A DNA stretch of 7,670 nt from Pseudomonadota bacterium (GTDB lineage: Bacteria; Desulfobacterota; Syntrophobacteria; Syntrophobacterales; Syntrophobacteraceae). A program made the position numbers and the translations under genes. The DNA is taken from contig JAEZHY010000106.1 in assembly GCA_023416335.1 (NCBI GenBank), forward strand, positions 1 through 7,670, in the 5' to 3' direction. The notes below the pieces were generated by a model, which worked only from the letters and a program-made list of their open reading frames with translations, ran no database searches and was not told where the DNA came from. Of this stretch, positions 1 to 6,468 are shown one piece after another (positions within the stretch are counted from its first letter, which is position 1; each line of letters begins with the position of its first letter).

Positions 1-1647
1 GGCTGGACTTACATCCACCCTGCGATAAAGGCTCCATTTCTTGTGGATGGGGGAAAATAAATCTCCAAATTCCCCAACTGTTTCGGAAGTCCCCAAAAAG
101 AGGACCCCGCCTGGTTTGAGCGAATAATGAAAAAGCGGCAGGACTTTTTTCTGTGCTTTGGGCTCAAGATATATCAACAGATTGCGGCAAACCATCAAAT
201 CGAGTTTCGAAAAAGGCGGGTCCTTCAAAATATTGTGCACGGCAAAAACAATCGGCTCCCGTACATTCTTGCGAATCCGAAAATTGCTGTTCTCCTTTTC
301 GAAAAAACGTTTCAACCTGTCAGGCGAGACGTCGACGGCGATGTTTTCCAGGTATACCCCCTCACGGGCCTTGTCGATGGCTGAACGGTCGAGGTCGGTG
401 CCGAAAACCTGCAATTCTTTTCTGATGCCCAGTTCATCAAGACATTCCATTATAAGGATCACAATCGAGTAGATTTCTTCTCCGGTGGCGCACCCCGATG
501 CCCATACCCGAAAAGGCTCATGCTCGGGCCGGCTTGTGAGCAGGTTTGGCAGTATTTCATTTTTGAGGAAATCAAATGCTTCGGGGTCGCGAAAAAAACT
601 GGTGACACCGATCAGCAGGTCCTGGAACAGCAGTTCAATCTCGCGGGGATTATGATGGAGGTAGTTGAGATATCCTTGCATGGAGGTCACCCGTGTAACA
701 GTCATCCGCCTCTGGACGCGTCTGACGAGAGTGCTCTTCTTATATGCTGAAAAATCGTGCCCCATCCTGTTACTAATGGTGGTTATGATTTTCGATAAAG
801 TAACGGCAAGCTGTTCTTCTTCTCCTTCGGCCTGCTCGGGTTTCTTGAGGCTGGCTCCTGCGGAGAAGCATTCGATAATTCGCTCGGGCATGACCGAGGG
901 ATGAAGGACAAAGTCAGCAAGGCCCGTCCCGATGGCGCTCTCAGGCATCCCGCCGTATTTGGCGGAATCCCTGCTTTGCACCACCGTAACGCCCCCGCTT
1001 TCCTTAATGACGCGTAAACCTTGCGTGCCGTCCGTACCGGTACCGGAAAGAATGACACAACATGCCTGCTCGCCCCGGGCAGCCGCCAGGGACTTAAAAA
1101 ATGTGTCAATAGGCACCCGTGGTGTTGAGCCTCTGTGCTGCTCCTTGAGTTGAAAAGCATTCCCCTTCAATTCGAGATCGCGGTTGGACGGAGGAAAGTA
1201 AACCGTGTCCGGCTCAACCTTCATCCCTTCATTCGCTTCCACTACCGGAATTTTCGACCGACGCTGGATAATCTCCGGAAGCAGGCTGGAGCGGGCGGGG
1301 TCCGTGTGGGAGATCACCACAAAGGCCATCCCGCTTTTTGTCGGCACCTTTTCGAAGAACTCTTCGAGTGCTTCCAGCCCTCCGGCTGAAGCGCCTACGC
1401 CGATAATCGGAAAACGTTCTTTATGGCCGGCTGAGCCTTCTGCCTTTGAATTATCTTGTGCATCCCGACCGGCCGAAATTTCTTCCTCCCTGGAAGGAGC
1501 AGGCACACCCCCAATCTCGAAAGGTCCTGCTGCTGCCTGTCCCGGTTCAGTCGCGTCTCCGACCGCCTTTTTCTCTTTCACCACAGTCTTCTGCCGATCT
1601 TGATCCTGCTCTTCGGTTTTCGGCCGGGGTTTCTTTTTTTCAGCCAT
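1..1647 (-). CDS. CheB-CheR fusion protein (methylesterase + methyltransferase), 3' part cut by window edge
   Basis: Reads without a stop from ATG at 1647 to the left edge (549 codons visible). Start: AGGGTG lies 6-7 bases upstream of the ATG. Residues 1-77 are a Lys/Glu/Gln-rich low-complexity tail with no receiver domain. Residues about 79-262 are a CheB methylesterase: GASAGG with nucleophile Ser87, His114 in VVISHTDP and Asp206 in GTGTDG form the expected triad. Residues about 280-535 are a CheR methyltransferase: TSFFRD at 349-354 (Arg353), SAM-binding motif VWASGCATGEE at 381-391, FGTDLD at 415-420 and CRNLLIY at 487-493. Known family role: these domains demethylate/deamidate and methylate receptor glutamates; fusions usually continue into PAS and sometimes kinase domains, which would lie beyond position 1. 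The fusion probably acts on a chemoreceptor or other signalling protein encoded elsewhere. Family is certain; substrate unknown. Confidence 0.95.
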   Translation of the reverse strand, partial: MAEKKKPRPKTEEQDQDRQKTVVKEKKAVGDATEPGQAAAGPFEIGGVPAPSREEEISAGRDAQDNSKAEGSAGHKERFPIIGVGASAGGLEALEEFFEKVPTKSGMAFVVISHTDPARSSLLPEIIQRRSKIPVVEANEGMKVEPDTVYFPPSNRDLELKGNAFQLKEQHRGSTPRVPIDTFFKSLAAARGEQACCVILSGTGTDGTQGLRVIKESGGVTVVQSRDSAKYGGMPESAIGTGLADFVLHPSVMPERIIECFSAGASLKKPEQAEGEEEQLAVTLSKIITTISNRMGHDFSAYKKSTLVRRVQRRMTVTRVTSMQGYLNYLHHNPREIELLFQDLLIGVTSFFRDPEAFDFLKNEILPNLLTSRPEHEPFRVWASGCATGEEIYSIVILIMECLDELGIRKELQVFGTDLDRSAIDKAREGVYLENIAVDVSPDRLKRFFEKENSNFRIRKNVREPIVFAVHNILKDPPFSKLDLMVCRNLLIYLEPKAQKKVLPLFHYSLKPGGVLFLGTSETVGEFGDLFSPIHKKWSLYRRVDVSPA

Positions 1648-1957
1648 GATTTCACCCTGTCCGTTGGTTTTCTCAGGTTTGTTGAAGAAAGCACTCTCTT
1701 AGTAATATATGGATAATTTTGCATTAACCAACGACAAGATCAAAATGCCTTTTCCAGGAAGTATCTGAAATTTGGCAAAAAAATCGAGATCGACGCTCTT
1801 GAGTCTTGAGTTCAAAGGGCTGCCCTGGAGGGTTGGACAAGATAAGAAGGCGACCTGATGAAAAAGAATCCGGTAAAGGGCTTAATTAAGCTGCTCAGGC
1901 TTCCGCATTATCTTCTGAGCATATGGTCGAAAGTGCATCCGCAGTGCATCCGCACGC
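1648..1957. other. Intergenic gap between the two CheB-type genes
   Basis: I see no gene here. It contains an 11-bp tandem repeat GTGCATCCGCA (1933-1943 and 1944-1954) just after the stop of the stand-alone CheB gene, a 12-bp palindrome GCTTAATTAAGC (1880-1891) and two copies of CTTGAGT (1798-1811). The minus strand upstream of the fusion gene is AT-rich (about 1690-1740) and may hold its promoter, but no convincing -35/-10 pair stands out. No hairpin with a T tract is present, so the two genes could still be cotranscribed. Confidence 0.5.
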
Positions 1958-2941
1958 TTAAGTTTGGTCCTCAACAACAGGATTATCCTTTGGTGTCCCC
2001 GGGAACAAGACAGGACCGAGTTCATCGAGTATGTCATGTATGCGCTTCTGCGCTTCAGCCGACGCTTGCGCCTGTTTGTCAAAATATTCCGGATTCACTA
2101 ATGGCCTGAGCGTAGAGCGTGCGTCAGAAGCCATCGTCCGTGCCACTTCCTCCTTTTCTTTCAAAATGGATAGCATGCGCCAGAAATATTCTTCTACAAC
2201 TGTATCCTGCTCCAGCATCATAGCCTCAGAGGTAAACCGATGACCCACCTGGCACTGATACCAAATAACTTTATTATTTGCAAAAAGATGCAAGACGCCT
2301 CCGCAGCCGGGACAAGTCATTACCGGTTCAAGTTGCTTTATGTCCGTTTCTTCCGTAGCCGCCTCCCCGGTCACATCGGCATCTACGAGAGCAGTAAGCA
2401 GGGGCGCTATCCTGCCCAATGGAACGACATGGTCCGGTTTCAGGCTCTGAATAGCTGAAATCGGCATATCAGGATAAACCGCATCATTCGGGTCCTGGAC
2501 AATGATGATGCCTCCTTCATCCTGGATCACTCCCAATCCGGCCGTACCATCGTCGAGATTGCCTGTAAGAAGTACTCCGATTACCCGCCTGGAGTAAGAA
2601 TGAGCGGCAGACCTGAACATGGGATCGATGGCAGGCCTTGATCCGTTCTCCTTTGCCATGAACCTGTTTTTGATGTATCCGCGCTTGATAGTCAGGTGAA
2701 GGTTTGGCGGAGCTATATAAACTCGTCCAGGTATAATTTTTTCCTTATCCAGCGCCAATCGCACAGGGAGAGGGCAGTCTTTCCCCAGAACTTCGTCAAG
2801 GAAAGTTCCTGCAGTAGACGCCGTATGGATGGTTACGAAGACAGAAGCAGGCAAATCCTTCGGCAGACCTGAAAGAACAGTCTGCAACGCCATGACTCCA
2901 CCCGCCGAAGCTCCTATTACGACGATGTCGTGTTTTGACAT
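1958..2941 (-). CDS. Stand-alone CheB-type methylesterase with zinc-ribbon-like C-terminus
   Basis: 327 residues from ATG at 2941. The frame extends to a GTG at 2950, but that GTG lies inside the Shine-Dalgarno AGAGAGGTGA, so the ATG six bases downstream is the start. Residues about 4-185 form a CheB catalytic domain: GASAGG with Ser12, His39 in VFVTIHT and Asp131 in GNLDDG, the full Ser-His-Asp triad. There is no N-terminal receiver domain, so it cannot be switched by aspartate phosphorylation in the way of classical CheB. After a linker, residues 206-236 carry CPGCGG (Cys210, Cys213) and CQVGHRF (Cys230, His234), a C-x2-C...C-x3-H set that fits one zinc ion, followed by a Glu/Lys/Ala-rich helical tail. 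Proteins with this architecture are widely annotated as chemotaxis protein CheB. Likely cytoplasmic; it removes methyl groups from, or deamidates, receptor glutamates. The target here is unknown. Confidence 0.93.
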   Translation of the reverse strand: MSKHDIVVIGASAGGVMALQTVLSGLPKDLPASVFVTIHTASTAGTFLDEVLGKDCPLPVRLALDKEKIIPGRVYIAPPNLHLTIKRGYIKNRFMAKENGSRPAIDPMFRSAAHSYSRRVIGVLLTGNLDDGTAGLGVIQDEGGIIIVQDPNDAVYPDMPISAIQSLKPDHVVPLGRIAPLLTALVDADVTGEAATEETDIKQLEPVMTCPGCGGVLHLFANNKVIWYQCQVGHRFTSEAMMLEQDTVVEEYFWRMLSILKEKEEVARTMASDARSTLRPLVNPEYFDKQAQASAEAQKRIHDILDELGPVLFPGTPKDNPVVEDQT

Positions 2942-3056
2942 TAAAATCACCTCTCTAAATCAAAAACTGAGCAGGAGGGATGCTGCTGTCAAGAAGCGCG
3001 GGCCAATGATTCCAGGCTGTCTCTGGTGGAACACTTTTCAGTCCTGCTCATAAACG

Positions 3057-3065
3057 TGCTATAAT
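3057..3065 (+). promoter_or_regulatory. Extended -10 promoter element, plus strand
   Basis: TGCTATAAT is a perfect TG-N-TATAAT extended -10 (TATAAT at 3060-3065). The -35 is weak: TTTCAG at 3036-3041 with 18-bp spacing. An extended -10 can work without a good -35. Transcription would begin near 3072 and run rightwards, against every intact gene nearby and towards the decayed reading frame ending at 3511. Confidence 0.45.
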
Positions 3066-3161
3066 TGAGAACAATTCCTATCCTTCAGTTAAATTCCGAG
3101 ATCTCAGGACAAAATTAGCAGAGGCAGAGACCTCACGGCTTTTCTTTCAGCGGGACCCAGG

Positions 3162-3511
3162 ATGGATTTTGAAGCAAGATAAATTAGTGAAGAGCTTCCT
3201 TCGGACGGAGAGGAAAGCATCTCTAACGCAATTAGAAAAGGACCTATGTTGCGCTATGGAGGGAATCTCAAACCCTTTATGAGAGTTTTCAGTCGATTTG
3301 CCGATCGATCAGAAGGGGACATAGGGAAATCGAGAGGGCGAAAATTTCGGGAAACCGGGAAGAATGCGATAAATACGAGGCTCAATTGCAGGCATTATTC
3401 GAGATGGCTGACAGCACCCGCTACTTAATAAAGGAGATTCGCCGGGAAGCAGATTCGATTTTGCAGGAAATGAAGGAACTCCAGAAAGAAATTAATGATA
3501 AAGGCAAATGA
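3162..3511 (+). pseudogene. Probable decayed small gene encoding a charged helical protein
   Basis: Plus-strand frame open from 3236 to the TGA at 3509-3511 reads as a soluble, charged helical protein: ALWRESQTLYESFQSICRS near its start, EIRREADSILQEMKELQKEI near its end. Codons are purine-rich at position 1, as in real genes. It has no usable start: the first in-frame ATG is at 3404, with no ribosome site and only 33 codons left. The preceding frame carries ATG at 3162, an in-frame TAA at 3180-3182, then ISEELPSDGEESISNAIRKG up to about 3238. That would join the second part if one base has been lost near 3239-3245. I read this as a gene of about 115 codons broken by one stop and one frameshift. 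A promoter-like element lies 97 bases upstream of the ATG. The family is not recognised. It could also be chance open frame; the C-terminal third is the strongest part. Confidence 0.35.
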
Positions 3512-3544
3512 TTCTTAGAAGAAAGTCTCTAAGCCAAACGCAGA

Positions 3545-3886
3545 TCAATGAGGTCCCTCTTCTGTCGGCGATTCTTTAGTTCCCCGCCGGCGTATTACGT
3601 CTGCTAACCCTCGCACTGTTTTTGCCTTTTCATGAACGACAATCGCCTCCTCGTGCAACCTGCCGGCCTCTTCATGTATACCACGACCTTCCGAATGCAA
3701 TTTGCCTTGCCTGTGCAAATTCATGGCTTGATTGTGGAGTTCCGAAAATCGATCATTGAGTTCCTGAAAATGCTCGTGAAGAATGTCAAATTGATCGAGA
3801 AGCTCCCGGTATTCTACACAATCTGCCTTATTCAGATTACCGCAATCTATTTCTCTGTGGCCAAAATTCGGCTTGACAGCTTCCAA
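3545..3886 (-). CDS. Small histidine-heptad coiled-coil protein, function unknown
   Basis: 113 residues. Start is TTG at 3886, supported by a perfect AGGAGG (3892-3897) with a 5-base spacer; there is no ATG or GTG nearby. Residues 36-90 are eight units of the form (L/I/V)-(H/N)-x-x-(F/A/G)-x-x. The first positions are Leu36, 43, 50, 57, 63, Ile70, Leu77 and Val84; the second are His37, Asn44, His51, 58, 64, 71, 78 and 85. There is a one-residue stutter between His58 and His64. The 4-residue spacing of Leu and Phe/Ala/Gly is that of a coiled-coil core, with His on the flanking position. N-terminus has Cys15 and Cys23; C-terminus is basic then acidic (RRRGTKESPTEEG). No signal peptide or membrane segment, so probably cytoplasmic. 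It lies between a sensor kinase and a CheB methylesterase on the same strand. The frame stays open upstream to 3949 but without a start codon. No family recognised; oligomerisation or metal/proton sensing through the His row is speculation. Confidence 0.7.
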   Translation of the reverse strand: MEAVKPNFGHREIDCGNLNKADCVEYRELLDQFDILHEHFQELNDRFSELHNQAMNLHRQGKLHSEGRGIHEEAGRLHEEAIVVHEKAKTVRGLADVIRRRGTKESPTEEGPH

Positions 3887-3923
3887 CGTATCCTCCTGAG
3901 AAATCCCCCAATTACAATAAATT

Positions 3924-4019
3924 TCAATATATTCCGAACGAAAGCCATGTCATGGAACAGCAGGGTAATGAGAAAAGCCCCAAGAATAAAGCTGCCCAAA
4001 ACAGTGAAATTACTGCATC
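3924..4019 (-). pseudogene. Short hydrophobic reading frame without a start codon
   Basis: The minus strand from 4019 to the TGA at 3924-3926 reads 31 residues beginning DAVISLFWAALFLGLFSLP, which looks like one membrane-spanning helix followed by Cys-Cys-Ser-Met-Thr-Trp. The frame has no ATG, GTG or TTG before the hydrophobic stretch. An ATG-ATG pair sits one base out of frame at 4016-4021. A single-base indel there would make a start, so this may be a broken small membrane protein, or chance. It fills the gap between the frameshifted small gene and the histidine-heptad gene. Confidence 0.2.
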
Positions 4020-4032
4020 ATTTTTCGATGCT

Positions 4033-4216
4033 CTAACGTTGGTTTCTTAGAAATTCAGCGAACAGCCTGTCAGCCACGCTTTTTAGCCTTTTAACTTCAT
4101 CTTTGCACCGAACGGCTTCGGTCACTTTCTGAAAAAGCGTACATTGTTCAACCGTGCGGGTCGCCTCTCCCAAAGTTTGGATATACGTTCACAAGATCGG
4201 AGACTTCCCTGCTCAT
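4033..4216 (-). pseudogene. Small helical protein gene interrupted by one extra base
   Basis: An ATG at 4216 is preceded by GGAGG (4227-4231, 10-base spacer) and reads MSREVSDLVN. The frame then goes out of register and stops at a TGA. Skipping one base near 4184-4190 restores a second open frame to TAG at 4033-4035: YIQTLGEATRTVEQC, then a Lys/Glu/Val/Ala helix ending LFAEFLRNQR. The joined product would be about 60 residues, amphipathic and without a signal peptide. The total span is 61 codons plus one base, exactly what a single insertion gives. Alternatives: a sequencing error, or a programmed +1 shift, though no slippery sequence is obvious. It lies 134 bases downstream of the sensor kinase stop, on the same strand. 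No family recognised. Confidence 0.4.
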
Positions 4217-4350
4217 AAGCGCAGTTCCTCCAAGAGTTCAACGATCGAAGCTATTCGAAAGAAGTTCTCAGTAGTATATGGTAGGTCGTCTTGAACAAAG
4301 GTCAATCGAGGCGCCCGGCGCGCAATAACCTCCCGGCAACGAATTCCGGA

Positions 4351-5790
4351 TTATTCGCTTTGTGGTTTTTGCCTGCAGGGTAAGCTCACGATGAATGTGG
4401 AACTTTTTCCCTGAATGCTCTTGGCGGCTATACTTCCCCCGTGCCTGTCCACAATCTTGCGGCATATGGCGAGCCCCATTCCTGTGCCTTCATATTTGCT
4501 GCTTCGGCCATGCAGTCGCTGAAAGGGGGAAAAGATTTTCTCGGCGAATTCCTGGTCGAAGCCAATTCCGTTATCCTCCACCGCAATACGGCATTTGTTG
4601 TTATCGCCGGGAAGTGCATAAACCTTGACCAGTGGCGGAATTTCGTCTTTGCCGAATTTGAGCGCATTTTCTATCAGGTTCTGGAAGAGTTGTCTGATCT
4701 GTACGGTATCGGCCTGGACTACGGGCAAGTCTGAAATTTCAACTTTTCCCCTGGTTCGATAGATCAGAAGTTCAAGATCACTGGCCGCATCCCGTGCAGC
4801 CTCAGTGAGGTTGCAATCGCTGTAAGATGCCGCTTGCATTCCCACACGTGAATATTTCAAAAGGGCATCCAAAAGATCTCGCATCCTGGCGGCTGCGCTT
4901 TGTACTCGTTCGAGGTAGGCTGCATTGGTTTCATTGAGGGCGTTTTCACTGCTTTTAATCAGCATTTCCGAAAAAGTAAGGATTTTTCTTAGAGGCTCGT
5001 GAAGGTCATGGGAAGCTATAAAGGCGAAATCCTGTAATTCCCGGTTACTCTCCTCGAGTTTTTTCATGTATAGCCGAAGTTCCGTCTGCGTCCGCTTGCG
5101 CTCTTCGACTTCGACTCTCAAGGCTGAATTGGCTTCAGCAAGTTCGGTTGTGCGCTCTCTTACCCGAAGTTCAAGCTCGTCCCGCGCCCTCCTCAATTCC
5201 TCTTCCATCTCCCTTTGCCCGGTAATATCGACAAAGGCCACTCGCCATCCATCGATCTTTCCGTTGGGACCGGTCGTACCCGCAATTTCCATTCTGATGG
5301 CAACTGAAGCGCCCGTTTCAGTTTTCCTTAAGATCCGAACCTCACAAGTCCTGTTCGGTCTATGGCTATCTGAAAAGTTCTTTATCAGAGACCAGAATAT
5401 TCCCTGGTCTTCGGGATGGATAAGAGAATAGAATCGATTGTCAAACCACCGGTCGGCGGTGGTGCCCAGTATCTTTCCCGCCTCGATGTTGAACTTCGTG
5501 ATAAGGGCTTTCCTGTCCAGATTTAGATATCCCACGGGAGCGTGGTCAAAGAGGGCGGCGTACTGACTCCGGGAAGCCTCAAGCTCCATTTTGCCGGCCC
5601 GGAGTTCTTCATTCTGGATTTGTAACTCTACCTGATGAACTTCCAACTCATGAATGAGCGACAGCATGTCCATGTCATCGGATTGAACCGTCCCCCGCTC
5701 GTTGAGCATTTCTTCGGCCCGGCGTCGTAACTCATCGAATCGAGAGGGTAAGGCACGGTCATGCATTTCGGTTTCCCCTATCTCAGACAT
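4351..5790 (-). CDS. Soluble PAS-domain sensor histidine kinase
   Basis: 479 residues in the longest frame (numbered from 5790). The ATG at 5790 has no ribosome site at a useful distance; an inner ATG at 5766 (residue 9) has AGGGGA seven bases upstream and may be the true start. Residues 40-70 hold a helical leader (VHQVELQIQNEELR). About 74-195 is one PAS domain ending in VAFVDITGQREMEEEL. About 195-250 is a coiled-coil linker. HisKA has ASHDLHEPLRK with phospho-acceptor His261, the type common in phytochrome-like and PAS kinases. HATPase_c runs about 362-473: N box NLIENALKF (Asn375), G1 DNGIGFD (406-412), F box FSPFQRLH and G2 GTGMGLAI (435-442). All catalytic motifs are present. There is no membrane segment and no receiver domain, so it senses a cytoplasmic signal through PAS and must signal to a regulator outside the window; neither CheB protein here has a receiver. 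Confidence 0.95.
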   Translation of the reverse strand: MSEIGETEMHDRALPSRFDELRRRAEEMLNERGTVQSDDMDMLSLIHELEVHQVELQIQNEELRAGKMELEASRSQYAALFDHAPVGYLNLDRKALITKFNIEAGKILGTTADRWFDNRFYSLIHPEDQGIFWSLIKNFSDSHRPNRTCEVRILRKTETGASVAIRMEIAGTTGPNGKIDGWRVAFVDITGQREMEEELRRARDELELRVRERTTELAEANSALRVEVEERKRTQTELRLYMKKLEESNRELQDFAFIASHDLHEPLRKILTFSEMLIKSSENALNETNAAYLERVQSAAARMRDLLDALLKYSRVGMQAASYSDCNLTEAARDAASDLELLIYRTRGKVEISDLPVVQADTVQIRQLFQNLIENALKFGKDEIPPLVKVYALPGDNNKCRIAVEDNGIGFDQEFAEKIFSPFQRLHGRSSKYEGTGMGLAICRKIVDRHGGSIAAKSIQGKSSTFIVSLPCRQKPQSE

Positions 5791-5805
5791 GGTAGATTTA
5801 AATTA

Positions 5806-5811
5806 ATTATA
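5806..5811 (-). promoter_or_regulatory. Possible -10 box of the sensor kinase gene
   Basis: TATAAT on the minus strand matches the consensus, but no recognisable -35 lies 16-18 bases upstream, where the sequence is a G-rich run. Initiation would be near 5799, leaving only about 8 bases before the ATG at 5790 but about 32 before the ATG at 5766. This favours the inner start. Confidence 0.3.
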
Positions 5812-6191
5812 CTCCGGAAGCCTGCCCCCCCACCACCATTTAGTTTGAAATCCAGCGCAGTTGCTGCACCTGGTTCATTCTATCGGGAACAGGGCAGGGT
5901 TTGTAGAAAGGGGTAACCCCTCTGTGATAATCAAAAGCATGGGTTTGTCGGCTCACAATTTTTTCGGAATGAGCGCGTCTCCTCGCGCGGGAGCTACATG
6001 AGTTTATTCCAGTGCGGATTTCATGCCGGAAACCTCCCTGGGATAAATGTCAGGTCAAATTGGATTCGATTGACCGGTATCTTCCAATGCGCGCCGAAAA
6101 GGTTTTGGTAATTGCAACATCCGGAGGAGCTGTTAAACGAATACTCGGATCGAAAGGGGACAGCGTTTTTGAAAACCTTTTAGTTTCGGCA
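5812..6191. other. Non-coding stretch upstream of the sensor kinase
   Basis: No gene is supported. It holds a short hairpin AGGGG-TAA-CCCCT (5909-5921) and one arm of an inverted 10-mer pair, AAAAGGTTTT at 6097-6106 facing AAAACCTTTT at 6172-6181. A plus-strand open frame with GTG start (6012-6197) has no ribosome site and no recognisable family. It could be a remnant, since its middle (VLVIATSGGAVKRILGSKGD) looks protein-like. Confidence 0.4.
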
Positions 6192-6394
6192 TCTTAGGCA
6201 TACATAAAAGCTGTGGAGAATGAACGACACTTTCGTGAATTTCGTATTTTTCTGCCAAGCATATGAGGCAAACGAATCGTTGCGGGCATTCTTCGCAATG
6301 GCTGGATGGTGGGCACGATAATGCGGTGCCCACCCTACCGCAGTCCTGGCACCATTGATGCTGTTGCATTGTTTTCTTTCGTGATTTTCGTACT
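6192..6394 (+). repeat. Composite intergenic repeat, copy 1
   Basis: Begins TCTTAGG and has a left arm whose last 19 bases (6228-6246) are identical to 6505-6523 in copy 2. The right arm contains 24 bases (6368-6391) identical to 6650-6673. Both arms contain TTTCGTGNN nonamers in phase: 6231-6239 and 6240-6248 on the left, 6377-6385 and 6386-6394 on the right. The core differs from copy 2 and carries the GTGGGCAC hairpin. Both copies have the same orientation and nearly the same length, so this is a modular non-coding repeat. No transposase is present. Confidence 0.65.
6308..6334. repeat. Perfect 9-bp hairpin in the core of repeat copy 1
   Basis: GGTGGGCAC (6308-6316) and GTGCCCACC (6326-6334) are perfect inverted repeats around a 9-base loop. 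No T tract follows on either strand, so it is not a classical terminator. It resembles REP-type palindromes of the GTGGGCAC class that occur dispersed in many genomes. Confidence 0.6.
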
Positions 6395-6468
6395 ACTATC
6401 CGTCATTTTCTTGTTTTTTGAACAAAGATTTTTATGCTGCCGGTTCCGTGAATCGTTTGACATCAACC

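Noticed and set aside
1858..2109. Plus-strand frame starting MKKNPVKGLIKLL with a weak AAGG upstream
   Set aside because: More than half overlaps the CheB gene antisense; the composition after 1958 is that of a shadow frame.
2960..2995. TTGACA-like -35 upstream of the stand-alone CheB gene
   Set aside because: No -10 box at 16-18 bases; not enough to call a promoter.
3632..4036. 134-codon plus-strand frame
   Set aside because: Mostly antisense to the histidine-heptad gene, which has a perfect ribosome site; no recognisable protein features.
4273..4305. TTGACC ... TATACT pair upstream of the frameshifted small gene
   Set aside because: Spacing is 21 bases, outside the usual range for a sigma-70 promoter.
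4310..4323. GC-rich palindrome after the sensor kinase stop
   Set aside because: No T tract on either strand; not supported as a terminator.
6012..6197. Plus-strand 61-codon frame with GTG start
   Set aside because: No ribosome site or family; noted only as possible remnant in the intergenic entry.
6133..6369. Minus-strand 78-codon frame with several C-x2-C pairs (Cys-rich, B-box-like look)
   Set aside because: It runs through the palindrome and the left arm of repeat copy 1, has no ribosome site, and the cysteines fall partly in the repeat core. Most likely a chance frame in repeat DNA.
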